From contig JARDYH010000004.1 in the NCBI GenBank assembly GCA_029215795.1, forward strand, positions 110,442,001 to 110,506,000: a DNA stretch of 64,000 nucleotides, written 5' to 3'. Below are positions 11,829-21,911 of this stretch, in pieces. Source of the DNA: Anniella stebbinsi. Taxonomy: Eukaryota > Chordata > Lepidosauria > Squamata > Anniellidae. The position numbers and the translations under genes were made by a program. The first letter of the stretch is position 1; each line of letters begins with the position of its first letter. Below the pieces are notes generated by a model that had not been told where the DNA came from, searched no databases, and worked only from the letters and a program-made list of their open reading frames with translations.

Positions 11829-12263
11829 GATGTGCGAAACAGCAAAACCCAAACTCACTAATGTTCTCCAAATTGTGAACTACCCGGAGAACTTCAGCTA
11901 TTGGGTGGTATGGAAATGCAGAAAATAAATAAATAAATCTCATAGCTCATTCTGACTTGAGTCTGTATCAGATTGTGTTTTTCAAACTGTATGCATCAAT
12001 TGCATGCATCTCTTGATTGTATGTATTCTTACAGTGATTAATGCATGTTTATACACATTTTTCAAAAGTACACATTTTTTCATGCACATTCTTCAAATGT
12101 ACGCATGCTGTTGAATGCATGTTTTGAGTGTGAATTTCATTGAAAGCTCTGAAGTGTACAAACGTTGACCACCGTTTGTATCAGAGTCCATGTTCAGTCT
12201 AGAAAGTGCAAAATGGTTAAATTCTGATCAAAACCAAACTGGGACTAATTTCTCATACATCTC
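11829..12263. mobile_element. H-family hAT element interrupted by an L2 tail
   Basis: It starts TAGGGATGTGCGAAACAG and ends ...CTCATACATCTCTA, with interior GTATGCATCAATTGCATGCA-type repeats like 10618-11008. At about 11875-11938 a short plus-strand L2 tail (CAGCTATTGGGTGGTATGG then AATAAATAAATAAAT) has inserted. Target duplication is ambiguous. Confidence 0.6.
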
Positions 12264-12611
12264 TACATTGGAGCAGGAAGGGGATTGTCTTTGATATTCC
12301 TCCTGGCCTTGTCCCTAGTCATTGGTCTTGGAAGTACCTGATAATTATGGAGCAACAGGATTCAACAAGAACCTCTCAAGCTATTTAAGAGAGTAATCCT
12401 ATAGCCCCTAGACTGTGTCTGGGGCGGAGGGCATGGGATTGTTTGATTCACTGGCTCCAAGGTCCGAGACAGGGCTCCGACCCTGAGCCAGTAAACCTTG
12501 CTCCCCACACCCTCACCGTCCCCTTTGTAGCCAGTGTGGAGAGTACCGTGCCAGCTACCTTTTTGAGCTCAGAAATCTGAGTACAGTGGTAGAAAAAAGG
12601 GAAGTCCCAGG

Positions 12612-14288
12612 TAGGCTGACCATATGAAAAGGAGGACAGGGCTCATGTAACTTTAACAGTTGTAGAGAAAAGGGAATTTCAGCCGGTGTCATTTGTATGC
12701 AATTAGTTCCTGGTGAAATTCCCTCTTCATCACAACAGTTAAAGTTGCAGAGGCCCTGCCTTCTTTTGTATGTGGTCACTCTAGTATAGTGCCTGCAACT
12801 TTAACTGTTGTGATGAAGAGGGAATTTCACCAGGAACTAATTGTATACAAATGACACTGGCTGAAATTCCCTTTTCTCTACAACTGTTAAAGTTACATGA
12901 GTAGGGTGACCAGACGTCCAGATCCCCCCGGACATGTCCGGAATAAGGGGGCCAAATTTGAATCCGGGGGGAAATTTCAGAATATCCCCCAAAGTCCGGA
13001 AAATTGGGCCTCACCTGTGCCATCTACGTCTTGTTCTTAGCCGGCGCTACTGCGCCGGCCAAGAACAAGGCCTAGATCGGCCGGGGAAGAGGCCAGAACG
13101 ACGCGCGCCTGCACTTCCGGGTACGCGTCGTTCCGGCCTCCTCCCCTGCACCATCCGGGGCTTGTAATTGGCTAGCGCGGTTGCGCTGGCCAAGAACAAG
13201 CCCCTGATGGTGCAGGGGAGGCAGCTGGAACAACGCGCACCCGCACTTCCGGGTACACGTGGTTCCAGCCTCCTCCCCTGTGCCATCCGGGGCTTGTTCT
13301 AGCTGGCGCCAGATGGCAGCGGACGTCCCTGCAAGGTAAGCAGGGGGCAGGGGGGACGGAGGGGCAGGGGGGGCAGAGGGGGCAGGGGGAAGGGGGGCGA
13401 ACGGCGTGCTTACTTTGCAGGGACGTCTGCTCCCGTCCGGCGCCGGTCGGGAGCGGATGTCCCTGCAAGGTAAGCAGGGAGCGGGGGGGAGGCGGGGCAC
13501 GCAGCGTGCTTACCTTGCAGGGACGTCCGCTCCCGACCAGCGCCGGCTGCTACTGCGAGCGGGCTTTGCGGCCTGCTCCAGAGTGGTGCGCCAGGTGATG
13601 ACATAATCACCCGGCGCTCTACTGAGGGACAGGCCGCAAAGCCTGTCTCTCAGTAGATTTGAGCACCGGAGGGAAGCGGATGCCCCTTGCAGGTAAGGAG
13701 TGCGAGGTGAGAGGAGGACCCCCCCCCACTTACTTGCATGTGCGTCCACTTCCCTCCGGTGCTCAAATCTACTGAGAGACAGGCTTCGCGGCCTGTCCCT
13801 CAGTAGAGTGCTGGGTGATGACATCATCACCCGGCGCTCTACTGGGGGACAGGCCGCGAAGCCTGTTTCTCAGTAGATTTGAGCACCGGAGGGAAGCGGA
13901 CGCCCCTGCAGGTAAGGAGTGCGAGGCGGGAGGAGGAGGGCCCCCCTCACTTACCTGCATGGGTGGCTGCGAGGCAGGCGGCTGGGCGGCGCGAGGCGGG
14001 CGGCCAGGCGTGGTCAGCCAGGCAGCACGAGGCGGGCGGGTGTGCGGGTGTGCGGGCGCGGGCGGGCGGGTGTGTGGGCGCGGGTGGCCGGGCGGTGCGA
14101 GGCGGGCGGGCGGTGCGGGCGGCTGGGCGCGGGCAGCCGGGCGGCGCGGGCAGCCGGGCGGCGCGGGGGCACGGTGGGGGGGTTGTTTTGGGTGGGTAGG
14201 GTGGCGGGGGGGGTGATTGGGATTTTGGTTCCCAAAATCTGGTCACCCTATACATGAGTCCTGTCCTCCGTTTCATATGGTCAGCCTA
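12612..14288. mobile_element. FB-hAT foldback element, copy 3 (split)
   Basis: The ends are TAGGCTGACCATATGAAAAG and TTTCATATGGTCAGCCTA, with an exact 8-bp duplication GTCCCAGG (12604-12611 and 14289-14296). The element is split at 12901 by the element at 12902-14250 plus its 8-bp duplication. Removing those 1357 bp leaves 320 bp, the family's normal length. Confidence 0.93.
12902..14250. mobile_element. GC-rich non-autonomous hAT element nested in FB-hAT copy 3
   Basis: A 1349-bp element with ends TAGGGTGACCAGACGTCCAG and AAAATCTGGTCACCCTA, flanked exactly by TACATGAG (12894-12901 and 14251-14258). Termini and duplication length match the host element, so the same transposase may serve both. 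The interior is very CpG-rich and consists of stacked inverted and direct repeats. 13072-13195 recurs as 13215-13305. GGACGTCCCTGCAAGGTAAG alternates with its complement at 13324, 13410, 13458 and 13510. A 150-bp arm around CTCAGTAGATTTGAGCACCG occurs in both orientations at 13650, 13760 and 13875. The 13970-14165 part is a GCGGGC-type low-complexity tract. Long open frames here (13815-14216 plus, 13072-13500 minus and others) follow from the GC bias and show no domain. Confidence 0.9.
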
Positions 14289-14950
14289 GTCCCAGGGCAT
14301 CTCAGCCTACTTCCTTCCTGTAGCATCATGGCTAGATGGGCGAAATCACTCGTCTAGCAAAAATGCAGGGCAGCCAGATCATGGAGGTAAGGATTGTTTT
14401 GCATTAGGATACTCAAAATAGGGTTGTGGCCTAAATAAATAAACATTTGTATCCTAACAGTCCTGTGCCCTGGGTGGGACACAACTATGCATAAACTCTA
14501 AAATACCACCAAAATAGCAAGATGAAGACCACTTAAATGAAAAAACAAATGAAAGTACAAAAGCAGCAATAGCAGATGCTTGGCCGTGTGTCTTGGAGGC
14601 CTGGCAGAGGCCTGTCCTCTATTTGAATGTGTCCTCTGTTTGAAGGGCTGTGCCATCAATATCTGGTTTAAATGTAAAGAATCATTAAAAGGGAGATCAG
14701 GGTGTTTGAAGTTGCCCATCAACAGTTAGAATCTTAATAGCAAAACTGAGATGTCACACTGATCTGGTCACAGTCTTGCCCTATGTGGTGAGATGCATTG
14801 TACTTCTATTTAAATTATAGTAATTATTTCTAAATGAGCAACTATGTGCATGAATTAACATACACGATTTTTATGGAAATTTTTGTCATCTTGTGTCCTT
14901 TTTGGGGGGTTAATGTATTTTTTTCTTTTAGGCAATGCATAAGTGATAGG

Positions 14951-15134
14951 TAGGCTGACCATATGAAAAGGAGGACAGGGCTCCTGTAACGTTAACAGTT
15001 GTAGAGAAAAGGGAATTTCAGCCAGTGTCATTTGTATGCAATTAGTTCCTGGGGAAATTCCCTCTTCATCACAACAGTTAAAGGTGCAGGCACTATACTA
15101 GAGTGACCAGATACAAAAGAAGGCAGGGCCCCTG
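14951..15134. mobile_element. FB-hAT element, copy 4 (truncated)
   Basis: The left end TAGGCTGACCATATGAAAAG and the first arm are present, through the central CACTATACTAGAGTGACCAG block. The second arm stops after GCAGGGCCCCTG at 15134. The sequence after it (GATCTGGTCACAGTCCTA) may be a damaged right terminus. No duplication is readable. Confidence 0.8.
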
Positions 15135-15540
15135 GTCACAGATCTGGTCACAGTCCTAGCAATTAGTACTCTGCCCAGCTTACCCACAGCCTTCCCCCTA
15201 CAGAATGCGTAGGGCATCTACCCACTGTCAAACACCCCAAAGATCTCAGCAACCACCACCTATGAGCAAGCACTAAAACAAAGTATAAATAAATAAATAA
15301 ATAAATCCCTACCACTGCCTCTGCCACCACTAATGGTAAACCCCCACCATCAAACCTTTACAATATTTTGTTCCCCAATTTCCCCTCCCCCCCAAATCTA
15401 AGCCAAAAGATCTCAAATGAATCATTCTGCCTTAGCTGTGCCTCAAATTTTCCAGTGCTATGGAGCTCACGCCAGGAGTCCTGTAGATCAGCATTGGTTC
15501 TCTGCTCCATGAGCAACTGGGCCTGATGGAGGATGGAAGT
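15135..15540. other. Unique sequence with an (AAAT)n run
   Basis: No gene recognised. An AAATAAATAAATAAATAAAT run lies at about 15286-15306, possibly the tail of an unrecognised retroelement. Confidence 0.5.
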
Positions 15541-15548
15541 GCAGCTTG

Positions 15549-15713
15549 TAGGCTGTCCATATGAAAAGAAGGACAGAGCTCCTGCAGCTTTAACTGTTGT
15601 GATGAAGAGGGGATTTCACCAGGTGCTGCATGCATAGAAATGGCTGAAATTCCCATTTCAATACAGCTGTTAAAGATACAGGAGCCCTGTCCCCCTTTTC
15701 ATAGGTCACCCTG
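15549..15713. mobile_element. Monomeric relative of the FB-hAT family (copy 5)
   Basis: A 165-bp element with ends TAGGCTGTCCATATGAAAAG and CCTTTTCATAGGTCACCCTG, flanked exactly by GCAGCTTG (15541-15548 and 15714-15721). It contains a single AACTGTTGTGATGAAGAG...AATTCCCATTTC core, where the ~320-bp copies contain the core twice head-to-head. It therefore looks like the basic unit of the dimeric family. Confidence 0.92.
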
Positions 15714-15840
15714 GCAGCTTGGAAACCCAGGCCTGGGACACCAGAAGGCCAATCCCAGGTCAAAATAGGATAACATGTTCTCAGATCAGGTGCACACCTT
15801 TCAGTCTGGCTAACATTTGCTGGAGGGAAGCCTATAGGTC

Positions 15841-15967
15841 GGGGGTCGGCAACTTGTGGCCCTCCAGATGTTTTGGCCTACAACTTCCATCAGCACTAGT
15901 CAGCATAGCCTATGGGGAGGGATCATGAGAGTTGTAGGCGAAAACATCTAGAGGATCACAAATGGCC
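15841..15967. mobile_element. Old hAT MITE (GGGGTCGGCAAC type)
   Basis: GGGGTCGGCAACTTGTGGCC at the left, CCAGATGTTTTGG and its inverted partner CGAAAACATCTAGAGGATC at the right. Related to the elements at 20251-20370, 49965-50055 and 56486-56623. No target duplication is readable. Confidence 0.6.
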
Positions 15968-16358
15968 CTTCTGTTGGGTACTGGCCTCTGGCCTCTTTAT
16001 TTTTGTTCAACTCTTCATATCTGGCACAATACATCACTTCTACCCTCCACCCCAAACCTCACTAAAAACAAAAGTAATTTATTCCACAAACAGCCTTACT
16101 AGACGGGTTCATCTGTTCTTCTCCTTGTTGTCACCAGCTTTTTAATCAGGTTGCATAGAATTGTTTGGTTCACTGCCCCCAAAAATGTTCATTTTGTCAA
16201 AACCAAAAAAATATTAACTGAAGCAATTGCCTTCTTTCTCCTCCACCAAGTTTTGAAATCAGTTTCAAATGAGGAAGGTCTTTTTCGGAGTGATGTGCTT
16301 CACATGTCCATCTCTTTCCATCTCCCAAAGGTTCAAGAAGGCATATGGTGATTGTCCA

Positions 16359-16490
16359 GGGCAGGATCTACACTACTGCTTTAAAACGGTTTATAACAGT
16401 TTTGACAACTGTTGGGGCCCTGGACACGGTATATATACAGTTTTCAAAACGTTTCCAACGTGTTTGATTCCGCTTGGTGTAGATTTGGCC
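16359..16490. mobile_element. Y-family short MITE, copy Y2
   Basis: GGGCAGGATCTACACTACTG at the left, GACAACTGTTGGGGCCC in the core, TTGGTGTAGATTTGGCC at the right. It matches 8748-8899 and 45136-45288 throughout. Confidence 0.7.
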
Positions 16491-16977
16491 CTTGGCTCCT
16501 CTTCTGAACTGCTTTTCTGGCAAACCAAATGGTGGGAAAACCAGTTTTGTTTTCCATACGGAGCAGTGAGGGTGCTATTGGAGTTGCGCAAAGGGCATCT
16601 GCCACAAAGATCACATGGGGAGAGAAGGAGCTCTCTAGATCTGAAGCGGTCATGTAGAGAAAGAGGTACAGGCTTGGAATCTGACAGACTTTGGAACTGT
16701 GAGCTAATACATGATGGATCAGCCCAAACCCACCATTACCCTTAAATTACCCACCACTCACTCAGTGACATTCTTAATATACTTTCTTATGAGGTTTATG
16801 GACTGATTAGAGCTCTCTTAAGACTGGTCCAGACATTCACACCAAGTGGTAACCAACTTCCAGAATGGAGGGGTACCTTTTTACCATGTACCTATGCAAC
16901 GTGTGACGTTGGTGCTCTAATTCGCATGTTTCTGCCTCCTCAAAAAAAGGAGAAAGTTTGCATGTCTATAAGACTGT

Positions 16978-17526
16978 GGGCCCTACACCATAGGGGTGTA
17001 GAGGGAGGGAGGCGGAGGATCCTGGAAGTACCTGCTTCTGGGATGGTCGCTCTAATCCACACAGAGAAGTGCAATGACCCGGCTTCCTCCCAGGCCATCG
17101 CAAAGTCGTGTCCACCATTTTTTTTTGGGGGGGGGGTATGATCCGAGAAGAGTGCACTTGAGCTCCAATGGAAAGGTAAGTATTTTTTTTTTAAAAAAAA
17201 ATTGCCCCCCTTCCACCATCCTGGGGATAGCGGACTTGCTTTCCCCCATCCCTTGATGGGCACGGAGCCTCGTGGCAGTGCTCCATACCCATTTCTGGTG
17301 CTGCTTACTTGTGAGTAAGCGGGCACCAGGCAGGGTGGGCATCCACACCTCCCACGGTCTCAGGACATTCCTGGGACCATGGGAAGAATTGGGTTTCCCC
17401 AGGGATCCCTTATTCGGAGGAAACCCGTGCCCATCCCCCCCTGCCCAGGAATCCCAGTGCATCATTTGGACTCACAGGGACCACCCAGGGGCTATCCCAG
17501 ATCAAAAGGCCAATGTAGAAACGGCC
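16978..17526. mobile_element. X-family Harbinger-like element, copy X2 (inverted)
   Basis: The left end GGGCCCTACACCATAGGGGT is followed by GTGTAGAGGGAGGGAGGC, exactly as in copy X4. The right end is CCAATGTAGAAACGGCC. The CTTACTTGTGAGTAAG palindromic block (17305-17320) and GGATCCCTTATTCGGAG mark it as inverted relative to X1 and X3. It has a poly-T/poly-A hinge at 17180-17200. Short open frames on both strands are chance. Confidence 0.75.
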
Positions 17527-17547
17527 TGTGTATGGAATTTCCTTCCA

Positions 17548-17808
17548 GGGCAATATCCAACACTGCAGTTGCACTAGGAGGAGCGCCTGCCGCTATAATG
17601 GGATGCTAGCAGTGGTGAGCATAACAAGAAACGAATCAAAACTATTACTTGTGGAATGGGACAAGCCAGCGGAGCTGTCCTGCCCTGTTCTGGAAGTGGT
17701 AGTTTTGTCTAATTTCCTTTAATGAATTGGCTTCCCATTGCACTATCAGTTTTTCCTTCTAGCGCCACACGTTTAGAGTTGAGGGATTGGCAGTGTTGGA
17801 TACTGCCC
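17548..17808. mobile_element. Unclassified MITE with GGGCA...TGCCC ends
   Basis: The ends are GGGCAATATCCAACACTGC and GCAGTGTTGGATACTGCCC, a near-perfect inverted pair. Inner arms include GGAGCGCCTGCC and TTCTAGCGCCAC. The GGGC termini suggest PIF/Harbinger, but the flanking trinucleotides do not clearly match. Non-coding. Confidence 0.65.
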
Positions 17809-18437
17809 ATAAACTCTGGTGCACTGAGAAAATCCTGTGGTAGGTACATGAAACTTTGGTGCATGTTGCCGCCATGGACCTGGATCAGACAGTGGAGCCA
17901 ATTGCTCTTGAAATATTGACATTTCATAATACAGAGAGGAGGGGTACCTTCCTGTGGAAAGCTACATGTCATGTGCTGGTGTGGCTCATTATGCAGATTC
18001 TCTTCCCCCCCCCCCCCCGCCAGCTTGTTTTCATGTGCTGCATGGAATGTTTGGTTGCAGAGTGGTGGAAAACTACTGGGTGAGGAGCCTGGTCTGCATG
18101 TTGATCCAAAAAGCACCCCACACTGAACAGCTACTTCCAAATAGTTTCAAACAGCCTCTACACAGCAGCTACATTGTGTCAAGCAGCCCATAGTTAAGGC
18201 AAAGGCAGATTGCTTTGAAACACCATGATTGCTGACAGAATGGTAGACTAGGGACCCTTTCAGTGGTTATCCCAGTGGAATGGACATCACTGGAAGGGCT
18301 CCCTCAAATGCTGCTGAAGCAACACTGGAATCCTAATTTCACAAGGGAAAGGCAAACCAGCGGCTCTAAGTGACAATGTACTAGCCAAATTCAATACATA
18401 CAGCTAATCCCAGCATGGAAAGAGAACCATATTGTAC

Positions 18438-18546
18438 CTGCCTGCCATGCAACGGTTAAAGATGACGAGCCTGTTAGAGGAGCCTGGTGTTGCTGTCTCT
18501 TTTTTTCTAACAGACTCCTTATCTTTAACAGTTACATGGCAGGCAG

Positions 18547-18585
<39 letters not shown>
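18438..18585. mobile_element. Foldback MITE abutting a (TA)n tract
   Basis: Arms CCTGCCTGCCATGCAACGG...AAGATGACGAG and CTTATCTTTAACAGTTACAT...GGCAGGCAG are inverted repeats. A run of about 19 TA dinucleotides starts immediately after the right arm at 18549. Confidence 0.65.
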
Positions 18586-18588
<3 letters not shown>

Positions 18589-18699
18589 CTTTTCATCCTG
18601 TTAATAAAGGCAGTTCCAAATTTTGGTAAGTCCTTATTAAAAAATGAAAATGGAATTCTCATCCATCATCCTTTGGATAAGTTGGTCCACTGCTGAAGG

Positions 18700-18890
18700 G
18701 ATTTTAAAAGTGTTGGTGTTATCTTGTTTTATTGTTGTATTTTAATTGCATTTTTCATTTACTCACTTTTTATGTTATTCTTTTAATTAAAATTTTGTTT
18801 TTAATCTGGATTTTACTGTCGGCCGCCTTGACTGCCATTCTTTGGCCGAAAGGCAAGATAGAAATTAAATTGATAAATAAAACCCTGCGT
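18700..18890 (+). mobile_element. Probable LINE 3' end
   Basis: T-rich 3' UTR-like sequence followed by GTCGGCCGCCTTGACTGCC and a GATAAATAAAA tail, the general plan of an L2-type or related LINE terminus. The family is uncertain. Confidence 0.45.
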
Positions 18891-20250
18891 ACAACACTCA
18901 CCAATAACTACAGTTACAGAACAATCCCTTTGCTTTAAAAATTAAAACTGTGGCAGATGGGTTCTTCCATGGTGGAAAGATGAGGATGGGGAGAGAAAGC
19001 AGTTTGAAAAACTGGAAAATATCCCAGAAATGGAAAAGCTTTACATGGGGAAGTGAACCAGAGAAATGGGCAATTCTAAGCTGATTTATGAGAAGGTATA
19101 TGATGTCTGCCTCCTTTGCTGTCTAGTTCCCTCACCCAGGCCTGTCAGTCTTTCAAGGCCATTGTGGCGAAGGAGGTCTTGTACAGCTGAGCCCTCAGCA
19201 GGCGCATGAGGGTGTCTTCATTTCCGTCCCTTCCTCCCTCCCTCCATCTCCTCCTTCTCTCATCATAGGCACAGATATTTGGAAGGCCCATGTAGGCCTA
19301 CTACTGGAAGGCTAAAAGGAGAGGACAGCCAAAGGAAATAAGACCTGTAATAAATGCTTTCTTTGTGTCCAAGCCTGTAATACCTGTCCAACATTATTTT
19401 ATCCAGGACATAACACCTACCATGGTGTCATGAACAGGCTAGCAATATCACTCTTAATCAATCAGAAATCACATTCTCCATCTATTGCTAATAAAGGCAT
19501 ATTTCCAGCTAACTCCTTGAGACAAGCAGGCATTCTTAGAGAGGAAATGGCTGAAAAGTTGCAGATGAAATACAGAGCTCATTAATGTGACTTTCCCTTT
19601 ATTGCTCTAAATCCTTCAAGGGTGTTTGTTGTCCATGGGAAATGGCCTTGGCTTGTGGGAGGTTGATTTTGAGTTTTGCTCCTCTTTTTAGAAACATACA
19701 CATATATTAATCGAGTTTTAATATGATACATGTCAGATTAATGCAGGGGGGACAATGAACCAAATACCCAGGCAGAGGAATCTGAGTAATTAGCTGTAGA
19801 GGTATCAGGTCACACACTAAGAAGGTAACAGCCCTGCAATGTGGCTCTTTTGCAATTATACCTGGAGAACTATGTTCGGCTGAAGCAATGACAACAGTGT
19901 GGATGATAAAAGTCTATAAATAGTTTTAAGAGGTAAACATCAAGGAGAGAGAGAGGAATTGCACAAGCCAGTGCAGCCAGTCCTAGCCAGTAGCGATAAG
20001 GAAGAAATAAAAAGGTATGTTTAAAGTGAACATCACTAGCTATGCAAGACTACAGCGTACTTCATCTGTTTCTGAGACAGTGACAGGCCACTGCAAAAAC
20101 CACTTCCCCGTGGTTGGGTTCCGCATCCTCCTTGGTATGGTAACCCAAGGAAATCCCCATCATGTGGGTCACCTCGATCACATCATTACTTTCCAAGCTA
20201 TTGTGGCTTGGGCCGCTGGCACTGGAAATTAAGGAGTGATCACTGTAATC
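18891..20250. other. Low-repeat sequence, no gene recognised
   Basis: About 1.4 kb without clear mobile elements apart from a short C/T-rich run near 19226-19262. The stretch 19440-19700 has the balanced, non-repetitive look of conserved non-coding DNA, but conservation cannot be judged without an alignment. Confidence 0.4.
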
Positions 20251-20370
20251 CAGCCACCCCCAACTTGATGTCTTCCAGATGTTTTGGCCAACCACTCCAA
20301 TCATTCTTGACCATTGGCCATGCTGGCTGGGGCAAAGAGGAGTTGAAGCCCAAAACATGTGGAGGGCACC
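20251..20370. mobile_element. Old hAT MITE remnant
   Basis: CACCCCCAACTTGATGTCTT and CCAGATGTTTTGGCC at the left, with GCCCAAAACATGTGGAGGGC at the right. It is a degraded relative of 15841-15967. Confidence 0.5.
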
Positions 20371-21071
20371 AGGCCAGGAAGTCTACTGTGCAACCAATGC
20401 GATTGGAATCTTCTATATTGGGCTGAAGAAGGCCAAGCCTGCTGGCCATCCATCCATCCATCGTCTGTCAGCTTTTCATTCTGACACTTCTGCACATTTT
20501 CTTGTAGAGTTGCCTGATGGGAAGGAGGAGGATCTGGTAATACAAACTAAGCATGGAACTACACAATAGTCTCAACATGGGACTGCTGCCAAAAAGAACA
20601 TCCGTATGTTGAATGTAACCCTTCTGCCTCTTCTGTAACATGTAGTATCCCTTGCCCTATAGGCCATGACACAAAAACTGAAAAGCAGCATGCACTTCTC
20701 TGCTCCACATCACTGGCTGCCTGGCTGAAGGCGGGCAACACACATCATGATGATATTATGAAATGGGTAAATAATATGCCCAGGCATGACTGAGAAGAAT
20801 TTAAATCCAAGGTCATGCTAGTGGAGGTCTGCTAGCGCAATGGGATTTTCTCCCTCGCCCCCTTCTCCTGCTGCCCTCCATGTCAGTTGAAAAACTGCTC
20901 TGGGGGGTTTCCAGTCCTCCAGAGCAGATTTTAAGCAGTGGGGAGGAATTGTATTCCTTGTTCCATTAATGGAAGCAGTTCCATCAGTGGAACGACACCA
21001 TTGGATCCAACCCGTAACATGTGGATGCCATTTTTGACAGATGCCCTCTGTTTAGTACGATGTTGAGAACA

Positions 21072-21911
21072 AATGTGGTGTAGTGTTTAAAATGCTGGAC
21101 TGGGATTCTGGAGATCTGGGTTCTAATCCACACTAAGACATAAAGCTCACTGGGTGACTTTGGGCCAGTCACACTCTCAGTTTAGAGCTCCATCACACCA
21201 GTGATTTAGTGCACTCTCGCCATGCCTGGTGTGCAGATTCGCAGCATGGTATTCACATGGCACCGTTCCTGTCCTGCTGACACCCCACCTCTTCCTCAGC
21301 CTTTCCTAGAATGCTAAAAGTCTGTATTATTTTCCCTAAGCACATTTAATGTGTCCTAAGCCTCCATGTAGTTTTAAAGGAACTGGGGGCTTGAATGGAT
21401 TGCATCAGGTGCTGGCAGGGAAAAGCGATCTCTCCCAGCAGCTGGCTGCAAGCCTCAATATAAAACCCAAACCTTGCATCCCAGGAAGTTTTTTTTTTTT
21501 AATCATACAATGCCTGAATCTCTGCAGAGACAGGATTGTACTCCCTCAATGCCTCCAAAGAGCCAGACTAAAGGGTTGTTCCATTTTTGCCCAGCAGAAA
21601 GGTGGTCTGGTTGAAGTGCTCATCTGACAGGACCTGACTGGCGGGAGAAAGAGAAGGGGAGGGGTGGAGTGGAGTGGAGGAGCACAGGAGCAAAGGAGTG
21701 AAAGAGCAGCTATTCAGTTGAAAGGGATCATAAGCTTGATGCGCTGCTAAAAAAAATGCGGAGACAAACCAGGGGGAAAAGTTAGGAGTGATGGAGATCT
21801 ATATCTACGTCACAGGGCTGTTGTAAAGATAAAATGGAGAGCAGGAAGGCTTTGTAAGGTGCCTTCAGTTCCATGCATGAAGAAAACAGGTGTAATAAAT
21901 GAATAAATAAA
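21072..21911 (+). mobile_element. tRNA-derived SINE, split by an insertion
   Basis: The 5' half (21072-21184) has GTGGTGTAGTGTTTAAAATG and GATCTGGGTTCTAATCC, matching tRNA-like A and B boxes, then CTCACTGGGTGACTTTGGGC. The 3' half (21802-21911) continues as CACAGGGCTGTTGTAAAGAT and ends in AATAAATGAATAAATAAAT. A separate element (21185-21799) sits between them. Joined in order, the halves make one common amniote SINE layout. Confidence 0.75.
21185..21799. mobile_element. Unclassified 615-bp DNA element inserted in a SINE
   Basis: The ends GAGCTCCATCAC and GTGATGGAGATC are inverted (11 of 12 positions), and both sides are flanked by TA. A TA duplication is typical of Tc1/mariner-type elements, but the termini are not ones I recognise. 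No domain is visible in its open frame (21349-21627). Contains TTTTTTTTTT at 21490. Confidence 0.6.

Noticed and set aside
13072..14276. Several overlapping open frames of 66-142 codons, rich in Pro, Ala, Arg and Gly
   Set aside because: They lie inside a GC-rich palindromic hAT element. Frames are open on both strands because stop codons are rare in such DNA, and no domain is visible.
16269..16745. 158-codon plus-strand frame
   Set aside because: It crosses the Y2 MITE, has no domain, and the minus strand is open as well.
18549..18585. (TA)n considered as a replication or termination signal
   Set aside because: Simple microsatellites are common in vertebrate DNA and nothing nearby supports a function.
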